From positions 25,736,895 to 25,800,894 of the forward strand of contig CM056385.1 in NCBI GenBank assembly GCA_029718625.1: DNA of 64,000 nucleotides, written 5' to 3'. Both the position numbers and the translations under genes were made by a program. The DNA comes from Synaphobranchus kaupii (lineage: Eukaryota; Chordata; Actinopteri; Anguilliformes; Synaphobranchidae). Under the pieces are notes generated by a model, which saw only the letters and a list, made by a program, of their open reading frames with translations, had not been told where the DNA came from and did no database searches. Positions 47,800-59,000 of the stretch are shown here, one piece after another (position 1 is the stretch's first letter; each line of letters starts with the position of its first letter).

Positions 47800-49393
47800 C
47801 AGTTGTGTTCAAGAAAATAGCAGCACAACATCAGTAACCTGATGAACCACTGTTATTAGTAGTATTGATATTTCTGCATGGCAAATAATTTACTTGTAGA
47901 TGTAGTAGTGTAATAAAAAAACAACAGACCCAACTGTCATGACATGCACGCTGCTTGTTCTGAGTAATTGACTCATTCATTGAAAGGGGCGTGCTCAAAA
48001 TAATAGCAGTGTGGAGTTTAATTAGAGAATTAATTCATTCTGTGAAAAAACAGGTGTCATTAATTGTCCTTTATTAAGGAAGAAGGGAAGAAAATGTTTC
48101 ACCCATTGTTATAAAATATATTTCCTTCTGAATTATTAAGTAAAATGGGCCGTTCCAAACATTGTTCAGAGGAAGAGGGGGAGAGGGGAAAACGTATAAA
48201 GAAGTGCAGCAAATTATAGGATGCTCAGCTAAAATGATCTCAAATGCTTTAAAATGGCAACAAAAATCCGAAACACGTGGAAGAAAACGAGCAACTACTG
48301 TTAAAACGGATCGAAGAATAGTCAGAATGGCAAATATTCAGCCAATCATCACCTCCAGAAAGATCAAAGATGATCTAAAATTACCTGTAAGTGCTGTTAC
48401 AGTCAGAAGACATTTGATCGAAGCTAAGCTATCAGCAAGAAGCCCCCGTAAAGCACCATTGTTGAAAAAACAGCATGTGCAGAATCGGTTAAAATTTGCC
48501 AAGGAACACATCGATTGGCCCAAAGAGAAATGGCGTAACATTCTGTGGACTGATGAGTAAAATTGTTCTTTTCGGGTCTAGTGGTCGTCGACAGTACGTC
48601 AGACGACCCTCGGGTACTGAATTCAAGCCACAGTACACTGTGAAGACAGTGAAGCATGGTGGCGCAAAAATCATGGTATGGGGATGTTTTTCATACTACG
48701 GTGTTGGGCCTATTTATCGTATACGAGGGATCATGGATCAGTTTGAATACATCAAAATACTTGAAGAGATTATGTTGCCGTATGCCGAAGAGGAAATGCC
48801 CCTGAAATGGGTGTTTCAACAAGACAACGACCCCAAACACACGAGTAAGCGAGCAACACCTTGGTTCCAGACAAAAAGGATTGAGGTAATGGAGTGGCCA
48901 GCTCAATCCCCCGACCTCAACCCCATTGAAAACTTGTGGGGTGACATTAAAAATGCAGTTTCTGAAGCAAAACCCAAAAATTCACAGGAACTGTGGAATG
49001 TAATTTGTTCATCCTGGGCTGAAATACCTGTTTCTAGGTGCCAGAAGTTGGTTGACTCGATGCAACGCAGATGCGCAGCAGTTATGGTTATGCAACTAAA
49101 TATTAGTTCAGTAATTTAAAGTGAAGTTAAATCTTGAAAAAGTTTATACAGTAAGTGTTTGAGTTTGAAGAGAAAAATGTCGACACTGCTATTTTTTTGA
49201 ACAGATTAATATTCCTTTTCTTTGCTTCCTGTAAAAGAATAACGCAGACTTGATAAAATTTGTTAATGCTTTGATTTGGAATTGAATGTGTAATGTTTCC
49301 ACTACATTTGAAATATGGAACTAAAAGCTATTAAAAAATATTTACACTTTATTCACTTTTTTTAACGCACTGCTATTTATTTGAACACAACTG
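47800..49393 (+). mobile_element. Tc1-family DNA transposon with inner and outer inverted repeats
   Basis: A 1594-bp element lies between TA at 47798-47799 and TA at 49394-49395. The outer ends are CAGTTGTGTTCAAGAAAATA and, inverted, CAGTTGTGTTCAAATAAATA. A second inner pair, GTGCTCAAAATAATAGCAGT (about 47990) and its inverted partner ACTGCTATTTTTTTGAAC (about 49185), gives an IR/DR layout with roughly 200-bp ends. It contains a broken transposase gene. Confidence 0.93.
48145..49119 (+). pseudogene. Tc1-family transposase, frameshifted
   Basis: The N-terminus starts [11 protein letters not shown], then the frame is lost near 48165-48190. Another frame continues with [19 protein letters not shown], the helix-turn-helix DNA-binding part, to [13 protein letters not shown] and a shift occur at about 48558. 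The C-terminal catalytic part resumes as KIVLFGSSGRRQYVRRP. The DD34E set is visible: D in WTDE, D in FQQDNDPKHT and E in LNPIENLW, with 34 residues between the last two. At least two frame breaks make it inactive. Confidence 0.92.
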
Positions 49394-52165
49394 TATTCAC
49401 ATACTCAAGGTATATTTTGCACAACTTTGCAAAGCCGTTCATGCAGTCATTGAGGTGGGATTCAAATTTATTGGTCAAATGTTTTTTGGTCAAAGGCTTC
49501 TGGTGTGTGCCAATGAATGCGGGTGAATTTCCTGGGGGCGGCCGGAAGACCAGCTGGCACATGCATTTGATTATGATACTAAATTTCATATCATTTAAAT
49601 ATTTCACATCCAGAGCTACCACTGCCCTGGGCTTCAAAGTCCGAGTAGGAGTCAGCGCCAATGCGCAGCACATTTTCCTTCCTGCAGCCATTCATTTCAC
49701 CAGGACAGAAAGTGTGAACAATCTCTGCGCTTGACAGCCTCTTAAAAAAGGGCATTCAGAGAGCTGTCAGGTACTGTAGCCACAAGGCTGAGCCGAGCCA
49801 AACGAGATCAGATTAGCATGCCAAGGTCAATCTCTGACTCAGGAGGATGTCTTAGTGTGGGCGTCTCCAGACTGCGAGGTCAGCACATTTCATCATAAGG
49901 AGAACTATAGCTAAAGAAATATAAACACCCACTAGTCTACTGGCTGTGATATTAAGAAATATACTAATGTGCCGTGATCATAATGACTGTGTATAAAGCA
50001 ACTGAACAGTCTGATTAAAGGGATGGCAACAATGCACTTATTTTGCTTCTTTTCAAAGAAAAACAGGAATGTAAGTCATTCATATAGAACTGATTTTCCA
50101 CTCATAACCTTTCACTTTCCTCCAAGACAATAGCCACCGGCGTCACGTTTCAGTTCAGGATCAAATCTCATCGAAGAATCCCTATTTCCCCAGAGAACTC
50201 TGGAGAAATGAGTGTTATTTCCACAGGTAGTGGACTAGTAGGAATTGCTTTTTCTACACGTGATCAATGGAGACAAGTATGGATTCCGTCTGAAGCAACA
50301 CATTCAGGAGCCCTGTGCATTAGACTGATGTGAACGCGAACCGCAAAATGGTAGCAATCCACAATGCTGCATTCAGAGAATTTAGCCCGCAATTTTATTT
50401 ATTTATTCATCCATTTTTTAAAGAATACCATATTGCATTCTGAGTTGAACCGGGACCCCTTTCATTTTATTTTGGTTTGATACTCGCGGGATGCCACGGG
50501 AAAGAGAGAAGCCGAGATGGCTAGACTGTATTGAGCGGCAGCCAATCCCATTTCACCTGTAACCCTATGCAGCTGTTGGTGGGAATCATTCCCTCCTCAA
50601 TGCCCATCAGTTAGCATCCCGTTCTCTCCTACGCGGTCATGTCAGTCATGCCTTCTCCATTTCATCTTCAACCCCCACTGACCACTGCGGAAAAGACTAC
50701 GTTTCCCAAGAACTAAAAATAAATGCAAGAGGAAAATATTCAAGTTCAAAATGAGAAAAAGGGACAAGTTATATTTTATCTTTTAAATTCCTGTGTATGA
50801 TTGCATGGCTAGGCTGCATGGACAAAAGGCAAATTGGATGCTTCTGGGAGATACAGGGGAAAATATTTTATTTGACAGTATTTGGAAGCAGAGAAAAAAT
50901 AAAAAATACAGAGTAACACAATATTAGACTCGATTCTCCCCCGTTGCTCTGTTTTTCGATATTTACAGTTTGCCGAGTGTTTATTTGAATTTGTTACACC
51001 AGTTTCCTTCTTTCCTTAACTAAAATAAAATCTAATTCTGAAATGATTCATATCTTATTAAGAACCTCTACTCCCGACTGGCTTTCTGCCAACCTCATAT
51101 AAAGTCATTGTGATGAGAAATTTGGCTGTTACAAACTCTTCATTAAAAATTCAAACAGTTATTTATCTCTCCATATCACTTCAAAGGCTAATTCACAAAA
51201 TCTGATCTGAATGAGGCTGAGCACCAAAGCCACAGAAGTACCGTCGCTGTTTAATTTTCCGAATGACTTGAGCATGCTTGCATTGGGTTAAGGACAGGGG
51301 AATTTCTAGCATTGCTTAAAATCAGCTAAAAATCAGAGCCTTAGCCCTTGTATGGGAGTCTGGGAGAGTACTTCCCCGGGATAAATCTTTTTGAATTTCA
51401 TTCATTAAATACATGAATCTGAAGCAATGGGAGTAACTAAAGGAGAAAATCATGCCTAAATCATGTGGGGGAAATGACAAATCAAAAGATACCTGTATCA
51501 GTTTCTAAATGCATAGTCTGGTAAGTGGGATTATCTAGTTAATTACATAGGTAACCATACAAACTTAATGGTCCACTTAACAAGCGATCTTCTTCAGTGC
51601 TGAAAGCCACCACAATGTTGGACCCAAGAATTCATGTTACTCCCAAAAATGCATGTATTGGAAATAATGCAACATGCATTGACGTGCATGTGATAAAATA
51701 ACACGTGCATTTAACACATGCAAGTCAATGCGTTTCAAGCTTCAATATCTTTGTTTCGTTGATAAACTTTGGTAAACGCTACCTGGGAAAGTAAACCTAA
51801 GCATTGCCCATTGAAAGAAATCAAATAAATAAAAACAAAAGATTACGGTCTTGGCTCAATACATCAGAGGCTTAAGCCGCTAAAGCCCACCTGCCAACGC
51901 CACTGGTTGGGGAGTGGAGGTTTGGGTATTCCCTTTCTTTCGAACTGAATTAAAGCCTCCAGTTTGACCTTGGGATCTAAGCATAGTCTGATGACAATCC
52001 AAGGACTCAGATGACTCACATCTGGGAATGTGTGTGTGTGTGTGTGTGTACTAGGGGGGTGTGGTGTTGTCATATGATGTTTTGGACCCAGGGGCTTGCT
52101 GGGCAGGAAGGGGTATAGTGCGGGGGAGGGGCAACTGAGCCATGAGGGCCAATGTGCCTGCTCAC
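49394..52165. other. tenm3 intron, promoter-proximal part
   Basis: Intron between the Tc1 element and the cytoplasmic-domain exon. It is AT-rich with no recognised element except a short (GT)n tract at 52029-52048. Nothing reads as a further teneurin exon, and the exon phases do not require one. Confidence 0.65.
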
Positions 52166-52396
52166 CTGGTCTCTAAAGGGATGTTGCTGTTGAGGGCCCA
52201 ACTGTTGTGGAGCTGTCCGCTGTTGGTCTGGGTGCCGCCGGCGTCCGTGGCCTGGCCGCGTGCCGGCATGGTGTTCCTGTGCAGGGATTCGGGGACGTGG
52301 GGGGCAGGCCTGGCACAGGTGCAGGCATGCGGTGGGGGGTGGCGGCGGGGGGGAGGGGCCTGAAGGTGAATTGGCCCTGCGGACTGCTGGGTAACT
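52166..52396 (-). CDS. tenm3: Teneurin-3 exon, second half of cytoplasmic domain
   Basis: It begins after ctctccag in phase 1 and ends GAGACCAG followed by gtgagc in phase 2. The first frame reads LPSSPQGQFTFRPLPP. The frame that leads to the donor reads HACTCARPAPHVPESLHR and ends LHNSWALNSNIPLETR, all teneurin cytoplasmic-domain hallmarks. Between them lies a proline-rich stretch where two C runs (plus-strand G7 at 52347-52353, G6 at 52334-52339) each appear one base too long. Shortening both gives the usual polyproline link, a length of 229 bp and matching phases. Proline-rich motifs here in other teneurins bind SH3 adaptors such as CAP/ponsin. The initiator and earlier exons are outside the window. 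Confidence 0.93.
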
Positions 52397-52490
52397 CTGG
52401 AGAGAGAGGGAGAGAGAGAGCGAGAGGGGGAGAGGGAGAGAGGGAGAGGGGGAGGGGGAGAGGGAGAGGGAGAGAGGAGAGAGGAGAGAA
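52397..52490 (-). repeat. (CT)n/(CCCT)n pyrimidine tract at an acceptor
   Basis: On the sense strand about 90 nt of almost pure pyrimidine lead into ctctccag. This is a very strong polypyrimidine tract, in contrast with the TG repeat at 11954. Mirror-symmetric GA/CT DNA of this kind may also form triplex structures. Confidence 0.9.
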
Positions 52491-54475
52491 ATGTGTTTTC
52501 AGCAAGCTTAGAAAAAATACGACGAAGTATAGACTCAGCGAGCATAGCCTGGCGATAGACAGGTCGACACCAGCAGACTGACTGCCCAGGGAGGAGAGGC
52601 TGTGCTTGCACAGCAACAAAGAGCAGATAGAGACAGAGCTGCACTTCCTCATTAAACGTAGGGAAATACAAAAAAAAAAAGAAAGAGAACATTTCTTCCC
52701 CAAATTCACAACACAATTCCCAAACCTACCTGAATCACAGAAAATTCAAATTCTCCTGGGAGAGGAAAGAGGAAATTCTCCTGGCGACACAATACTTAGC
52801 TACCTGCCACAGTCTGAGGGACAGTTGCGACCCTAATCATTAATGATTATTTAAAAGTGTCAATTATTTTTAGCAATTATTATTATTCTTTATCTTGTAA
52901 TTATTAGATTATTATTAGTATTTGTATGTATTTGTTATGCGTTTATTTGTTTATATTTCATGATGAATTGTACTGTACTTTATGTACATTGTAATGTGTT
53001 TTTTGTAAAGCCTTGGCACGTTGAATTAAAAGCAAAGCTTCTGAGACGTTGAATTATCTGAAAATTAACCCTGCTTCTAAAGCACAGTAACATCATCATC
53101 ACGACAAGATTATTTCAAATAACCTTGTTTGCATTCCTGAATGTTAACCTGCCACTGAATCTGAATGTCTATGTATTAAATATTGACTAACTGAACTTAT
53201 CAATGCGGGGATTTTTCTGTGATAGATTTAGCCTTGACAGCAGTCATTCAACATCTTATAGGCTATTCTTTATACATGTCCTTCTTCTCTAGCTTTCCAA
53301 AGCCATTAAAGAGGAGGAAGGTACAGTGTGTGACCCCCACGTGGCTTCTATTGTTGATAAATCAAAGATGTGAAAAATAGTATGCAGGTAGTTCAGAACT
53401 GTGAGGCCACTTAATGGAAAGCACAGAAACAGTCCAGGTGAAAGATGCTGAAGGACAAAATGCAGGCAGTATCCACATCTCCTGACCTTGAGAGAACCGA
53501 TCAAGAAAGGGGTCCAGCTGCATCTGCATCTCACCAAACTCAATACTGAGAGACTGATCCACTTAAGGGACCTGATAAGCGTAGCTCATCTTCTGATAAG
53601 GAATGAAAACGGCCAGGAGGGGCCCATATAGAGAAACGAACACATTCGGTCTTGAGGCTACGGGTCAGGAGCCAAGCATTGCTCAAGCCAGTGTCATTCC
53701 TGTACATTCCTTACTCTTGAACACAGGGAAACTGCAAGCGTGTGACCAAGCATGCAACAAGACACAACCTTATGTTGTTCTTAATTTTCTGTGCTCTGTA
53801 TTTCTTCAAAGAAAAGTCCATTGTTTATATTATGTGACCTAGCACCACAGCAGCATCAGCACCCTTTCACTATATTCCTGACACGTTCTCTTCTTCATTT
53901 TACTTCGGTGTCTTTGAATGAATGGCTAGAAAACTTGGCATGATTGTAGGGAGCAATGGGACATTTTACTCATGGACATATTTATACGCACATTTCAGTA
54001 ACATAGTGCAGCTTTCATGCCAATTATTTAGTTTATTTCTTTAAAAATGTAATATTCACCTGTTAGAACACTCTATTGCATGTCATAACTTTTAACAATT
54101 TAAAAGTTGTTCCCAGATTATTTTGTCCATCCAACAAAATTGCTGTATGTCTATTAGGCTTGGCATCGATGCCTCTTTCAAGCATCAATAATTGGGAAAA
54201 TGTCCAGATGCTTATCAATATATCGGAAAATACTGGCTGGATACCAGCTTATAAACTTGTTGAATAATGTTTTATTAAAATAAATTAGGCATTTAGCCTA
54301 CATTTTGCCCCACAAGTGTTCATTTTGTTTTTGCTGATTTAGGAGATACTTACTCAAAGAAAGAAACGAACATAACGTCTCCGTTCCATTCAACCACACA
54401 TTTTCTCAAATAAATATCAACTGAGCAGGAATAGAAAACAAAACCAAATTGAATTCAAAATGCAACTTTTGTTAG

Positions 54476-54918
54476 CCCTGCTAAAAAATTTAAACCAGCC
54501 TAAGATGGGGGGTATTCCACGAAGCAGGATTACTGCGGTAGCTGGATAATTGAGTAAAATCCTGAACAGCTATTTTTACTTAAGTCCATGTTCCAGATTT
54601 GGGATGGTTCTGGGTTTTACTCAGTGCAGTTATCCAGAGAAATCAGTAATCCTGCGTCGTAGTATACCCCGCAGGTCAAGCTCGTTTGAGCTACGTTTTC
54701 GACACTTCTAGCTGGTTTTCGCTGGTCGACCAGCTGTTCACCAGCTGACTAGCCTACAATTTGACTACCACCTTAACCAGCTTTAATCAGCTTTGACCAG
54801 CCACAGACCAGCTTTGACCAACCACAGACCAGCTATGACAGACCAGCTATAAGTGTCGAAAACACAGCTCAAACCACCTTAGAATTCCAGCTGTTCTTAG
54901 CTGGAATTTTTAGCAGGG
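54476..54918. mobile_element. Non-autonomous element with CCCTGCTAAAAA ends
   Basis: Ends CCCTGCTAAAAAATTT and, inverted, CCCTGCTAAAAATTCCAGC. The interior is rich in ACCAGCTNTGACCAGC-type short repeats (54720-54850), typical of a common fish DNA element. It is interrupted by another MITE at 54507. Confidence 0.7.
54507..54670. mobile_element. Harbinger-like MITE nested in the previous element
   Basis: Ends GGGGTATTCCACGAAGCAGG and, inverted, GGGGTATACTACGACGCAGG, followed by ATTACTG at both sides. It is about 164 bp with no ORF. The GGGGTATNC termini match the larger element at 55504. Confidence 0.8.
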
Positions 54919-55503
54919 AGGGCCACTGCCCATCATAGGCTAAACCTGTAAGAAAGAAGATTTATAGGCCAGTCTTATCAGACTACTGCATTGCATCTAT
55001 GAAATTCTCTCAAACTGACAACTAAAATGGGGTGGAGCAGGAGAGGTGTGCAGCATAGACCGGAGAAAAAATATGTGACGTCACCCAATGACTTTCCATG
55101 GGCTCGCGAAAATAATTTAGAAGCCGCGGAAGTGCAGTTTTTGGGCCATCAAGTTGAACATATTGGAGCCAGAGACTGGGGACCCTTATATGGTCATAAA
55201 GTCCTGGCCTGGTCTGGGTCGTGCATTAAGCACGTGAGATACCGCCCCCACAGAGTGACACACAGAAACTAGGCAGTGATGCAAACTGTCCCCCAAATGG
55301 TCCACAAAATATTCAAATATTGTCCAAATGACACAATAACTTAACAAATCGACACATGGGGAGACATTAGATGAAGAAAAAGCACCTACATGTTCTTCTG
55401 GAAAAAAAAATATTGACTTTGTATTTTGACCGCATTGATACCATTGACTTACATTGAAAAGGACACTAACACTAGTGAGTAATGTCTCTCAACAAGACCA
55501 GAG

Positions 55504-56047
55504 GGGGTATACTATCAAGGAAGCTTAACCTACCCAGGGTTTCATTGCATTAGCTGGCTTGACAAAACCTTGGTGTCTTAACCAGTACCACAAAAGTGGT
55601 TATCAACTTGCTAAGTGAACACAGGCTTTGTTAATCAAACTGTGCGTGTTCCCATAAAAGGGCTGGTGTCTGCAACAATGAGCCTATAGCGGTACAGCAT
55701 GGGCTGTACTCGATCAGAGTATTTCTCTCCTGAGGAAAAAAGACTGATGCAGACGGATATAATGGACGGATATGAAGAATATAAAACAATGATAATTGCA
55801 AAAAGCAACACCATTGCTGCCAACAAAGCCAGCGAGGAAGAACCACTGGAGGAACCTTTTCTGGAACTCAGGAACTCAGATGAAGAGACCCCTCATTATT
55901 AGCACATATCTCATTATTAGCACATATCTCTACAGGAACCTAGAGTAATGGAGATGCCAAAGCAAAGGAGTTTCGGTCAAAGGGCGGTGCTTTTATATGC
56001 TTAAATCCGTTAGCTGTGCGGCGTAAGTTACCATGGCAATATACCCC
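55504..56047 (+). mobile_element. Short PIF/Harbinger element carrying a Myb-like ORF remnant
   Basis: Ends GGGGTATACTATCAAGG and, inverted, GGGGTATATTGCCATGG. The 544-bp element holds an open frame resembling the N-terminus of the Myb-like accessory protein of Harbinger elements. No transposase lies between the ends, so it looks like an internally deleted copy. Confidence 0.65.
55699..55902 (+). pseudogene. Harbinger Myb/SANT-like protein, N-terminal remnant
   Basis: The 67-residue frame contains EYFSPEEKRLMQTDIMDGYE, then EYKTMIIAKSNTIAANKASE. In intact Harbinger Myb-like proteins an NFSPEE..-L..EY..II.AKSN....KA segment opens the DNA-binding domain. The remaining helices are missing. The acidic tail (EEPLEEPFLELRNSDEETP) probably comes from a later part of the protein after a deletion. 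Not functional as a domain. Confidence 0.6.
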
Positions 56048-59000
56048 AATTAAAAGTGAGTCGCCTTCGTGATACAGAAAACCCAGCTTGCCAAACCCTT
56101 TAATCTCCTTTCTTGGTACACCCCCAGGAAGTAAGCTTCAAAACCAAAGCCTGGCCTTGACCCCTTGGTGTGCAGATGGCAGCAGACTGTTATGTCGCCT
56201 CTGTGTGGTCGCCCATTGCATTACATTACAAGAGCAAATGAATAGAAAAACAGAACAGCAAAAACATTAGGTTTTACTGTCATTTTAGTACAACGATGCC
56301 AAAATTTCTCTATGTAACAATGTGCCGATCAATATTTGATATATCGATCTCCATAATGTCTATATGTACATGTATTATTGGCAGTTGTAGAACCACTCAT
56401 TATGATGATGACCATCATCATCAATATGCTTTTTAAATTTGTATTCTTACAGAATGGTTCTACAGTACACACCCCAGCCCAGACTACTGGCTGTTTAGTC
56501 AACAGTCTGGCTATCTATGGACATTTGGGACGGATCCAGATCAGGACAATGCATGTCCCCAGGGATGGTCTGAAGAGCTGAGATTTCAGGGATAGATCCC
56601 GTTTTGAACTGGGGAAAAGGGAGGACTGCACGCCATGAGATATACATTGAATGTTTCTCTCTTGCGTCAAGGCCATGATACACAGGCATTATTTTTAGGC
56701 ATTGTAGATGGGCAATACTGCTGCAAGAAGGGGGGATATAAGCAAATGGGACAAATATGAGTGACGATAACAGCGGGTTCTAAGAAATTAAAGTACGGTG
56801 AAAAATACTATTGTTCACATTTGTGTGCAAAATTGCCCATCTGCATTGCCTCAAGATGTTGGCTGTGTATCATGGCCTTAATGATTGTGAAGGCAATGGC
56901 AATAATCTGTAATAGAATTAAAGTAAGATGACACTTTTCAAGATCTCTACTTTGAACAAATAAAGTGACAAACCCATGTACCTTCTCTTGTCCTCTTAGC
57001 CATGGCAAATTTAAATTTAAATTTAAAAAAGCTCAAGAAGGCATAAACTAGGAAGGCTTTATGTTAGCCTATGCCAAAAACTGGTGTCTATCAAAGCATA
57101 ACATAGGAATAGAAGGTGGTATCGGTGTTAGCTGCGATGAAACGGCTAGAACGGCCATGCTTAGGAACCATTAAGCTGCTGTTTGAGCCAGGAAAAACCG
57201 TGGCGTAGGGCACTTTGGCATGATTTCCCAGCAGGCACTGAGAGACGGGAGTGAAAAACGGTCTTGAGAAACTATTCCCAAATCTGGTTGAAGTTGAAGT
57301 TTGAGTTTTGTGGATCAGCCTAAACAGCAGGTTTTATTTAATTCATTTCAGTCAAATAAGGGACTTATGTCAAGAACCTGCTCCTCTTATCCTATATCAA
57401 GAAGGATGAGTCCCCACTGAGTGTAAATCCCCAGTTACCGGGTATGCGTCTTTGCTTAGTACTACAGGAGGACTTCAAGATCTTGAACAGGTACAGGAGA
57501 GCTGTTATTAGCTTCCTTTTAATTCCTTGATTTCTCAATCCTGTTACAATCATCAAAGTGGGCCTCTCAAGCTAAACTAACACAATCCTAACAAATTGAA
57601 AGATGTTTATCATTATTATTATTACTAACATCATTGTTGTTGCTATTATTATTAGTATCAATAATAATAATAATAATAATAAAATATGAGACCATCATAC
57701 TTCTAATTTAGAAGTTCTTGCTTGTCTCAGAAAACTGAGACTTGGACCAAAAGACCTTTCTGTGACAGGACTATTTAATTTGCATAATGAAAATTCAGTC
57801 ATGAAAAGTTAATTTTAATGACAGTTATTTCGAAGCTGTGAAAACTGAAAACATCCCCAAATTTCGGAACTGTTTCTTCACCAATAAACAACACCTTGAT
57901 GAATGTCCTTGGTGTTCCGTGTGAGGTGAAAATGCAAACAAGACAATTTTACCTTAAGGAAACTCTGGACTGTCACTCCCGCTGCAAACATTTTACCCTG
58001 TCTACATGAGTTCTCAGTAAGTGCAGCAGTGCATTTTTAAATAAGGTTCCTCCATTTTTCTGTGCTGTTATTAGCAGTGAGTTAGTTCAGCCCATACGTT
58101 ATTTGAGAGACCTGACAATGTTGAAACCTTACAAATACAAATCAAGGCTCAAACTAACTTGTGAATTGTATTGAAGGGCACAGAAAACTAAATTGACATG
58201 TTTGTTCTAGTTTTTTTATTTGATTTGACTTACAAAGAATTCCACTGTGTTCACTGTGGCTCGTTCAATCTTTCACTGCCAACAATATTGTGGCAAAAAC
58301 ATTAATTTCAGCTTGTCTTACAGATAACAGTGCTGGCTGGGTGGCTAAGGACAACATGATCTCTAATGTCACAAAGAATGTACATTTTGTGTCCTACTAT
58401 CCTTATGGGAACACTGTCAAGTGCAACACTTTAAAACAGAGTCCATAAATGTAATACGGGCATATGCCAGTAGCTTTTAATTAAAACAACCAATCAAAGA
58501 CAAAATTATACAGACAGCTGTTAGCTCATCTATTTTTTAAAACTCTCTAAGGATTTTTTTATGAGAATTTAAGAAATTCATTAAGAAATTAAGAAATTCA
58601 ATGATAGTGACAGGCTGTATTTTTCCGAAAATTCAGATGGGTTTGTTTGGATGATCCTTCCTGCTTATCATTCGGGGAGAACAAAGGTAGGCAAACAAAA
58701 GAGGGGACATTACTCCTCTGTCCTCATCTGACCCGGAATTCGATCGAGGTCCTCCATCCTTAAGAACATTCCAAACCGCAAAATGCTCCTTGGAGGAGCG
58801 AGTAACGAGGAGGCTCCCGGAGGATGCTTCAGCAATGAAACACAAGTGTAGCCTTTGCAAAGGTTTTTTCTCTGAATGTGCGAGACAGTGTGTACAAATT
58901 ATTCAACTCTCCACATCTGCCACGTGGCGGGTACACCCCTACACAAACATTTATTCATGAGGCTAAAAAGAGCATTATCGTTAAGCATGTAAGCATAATA

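Noticed and set aside
52162..52716. Serine/proline-rich long minus frames near the cytoplasmic exon
   Set aside because: The SPSPSPPPPLPLSLSPS-like parts are translated (CT)n intron. Only 52166-52396 is exon.
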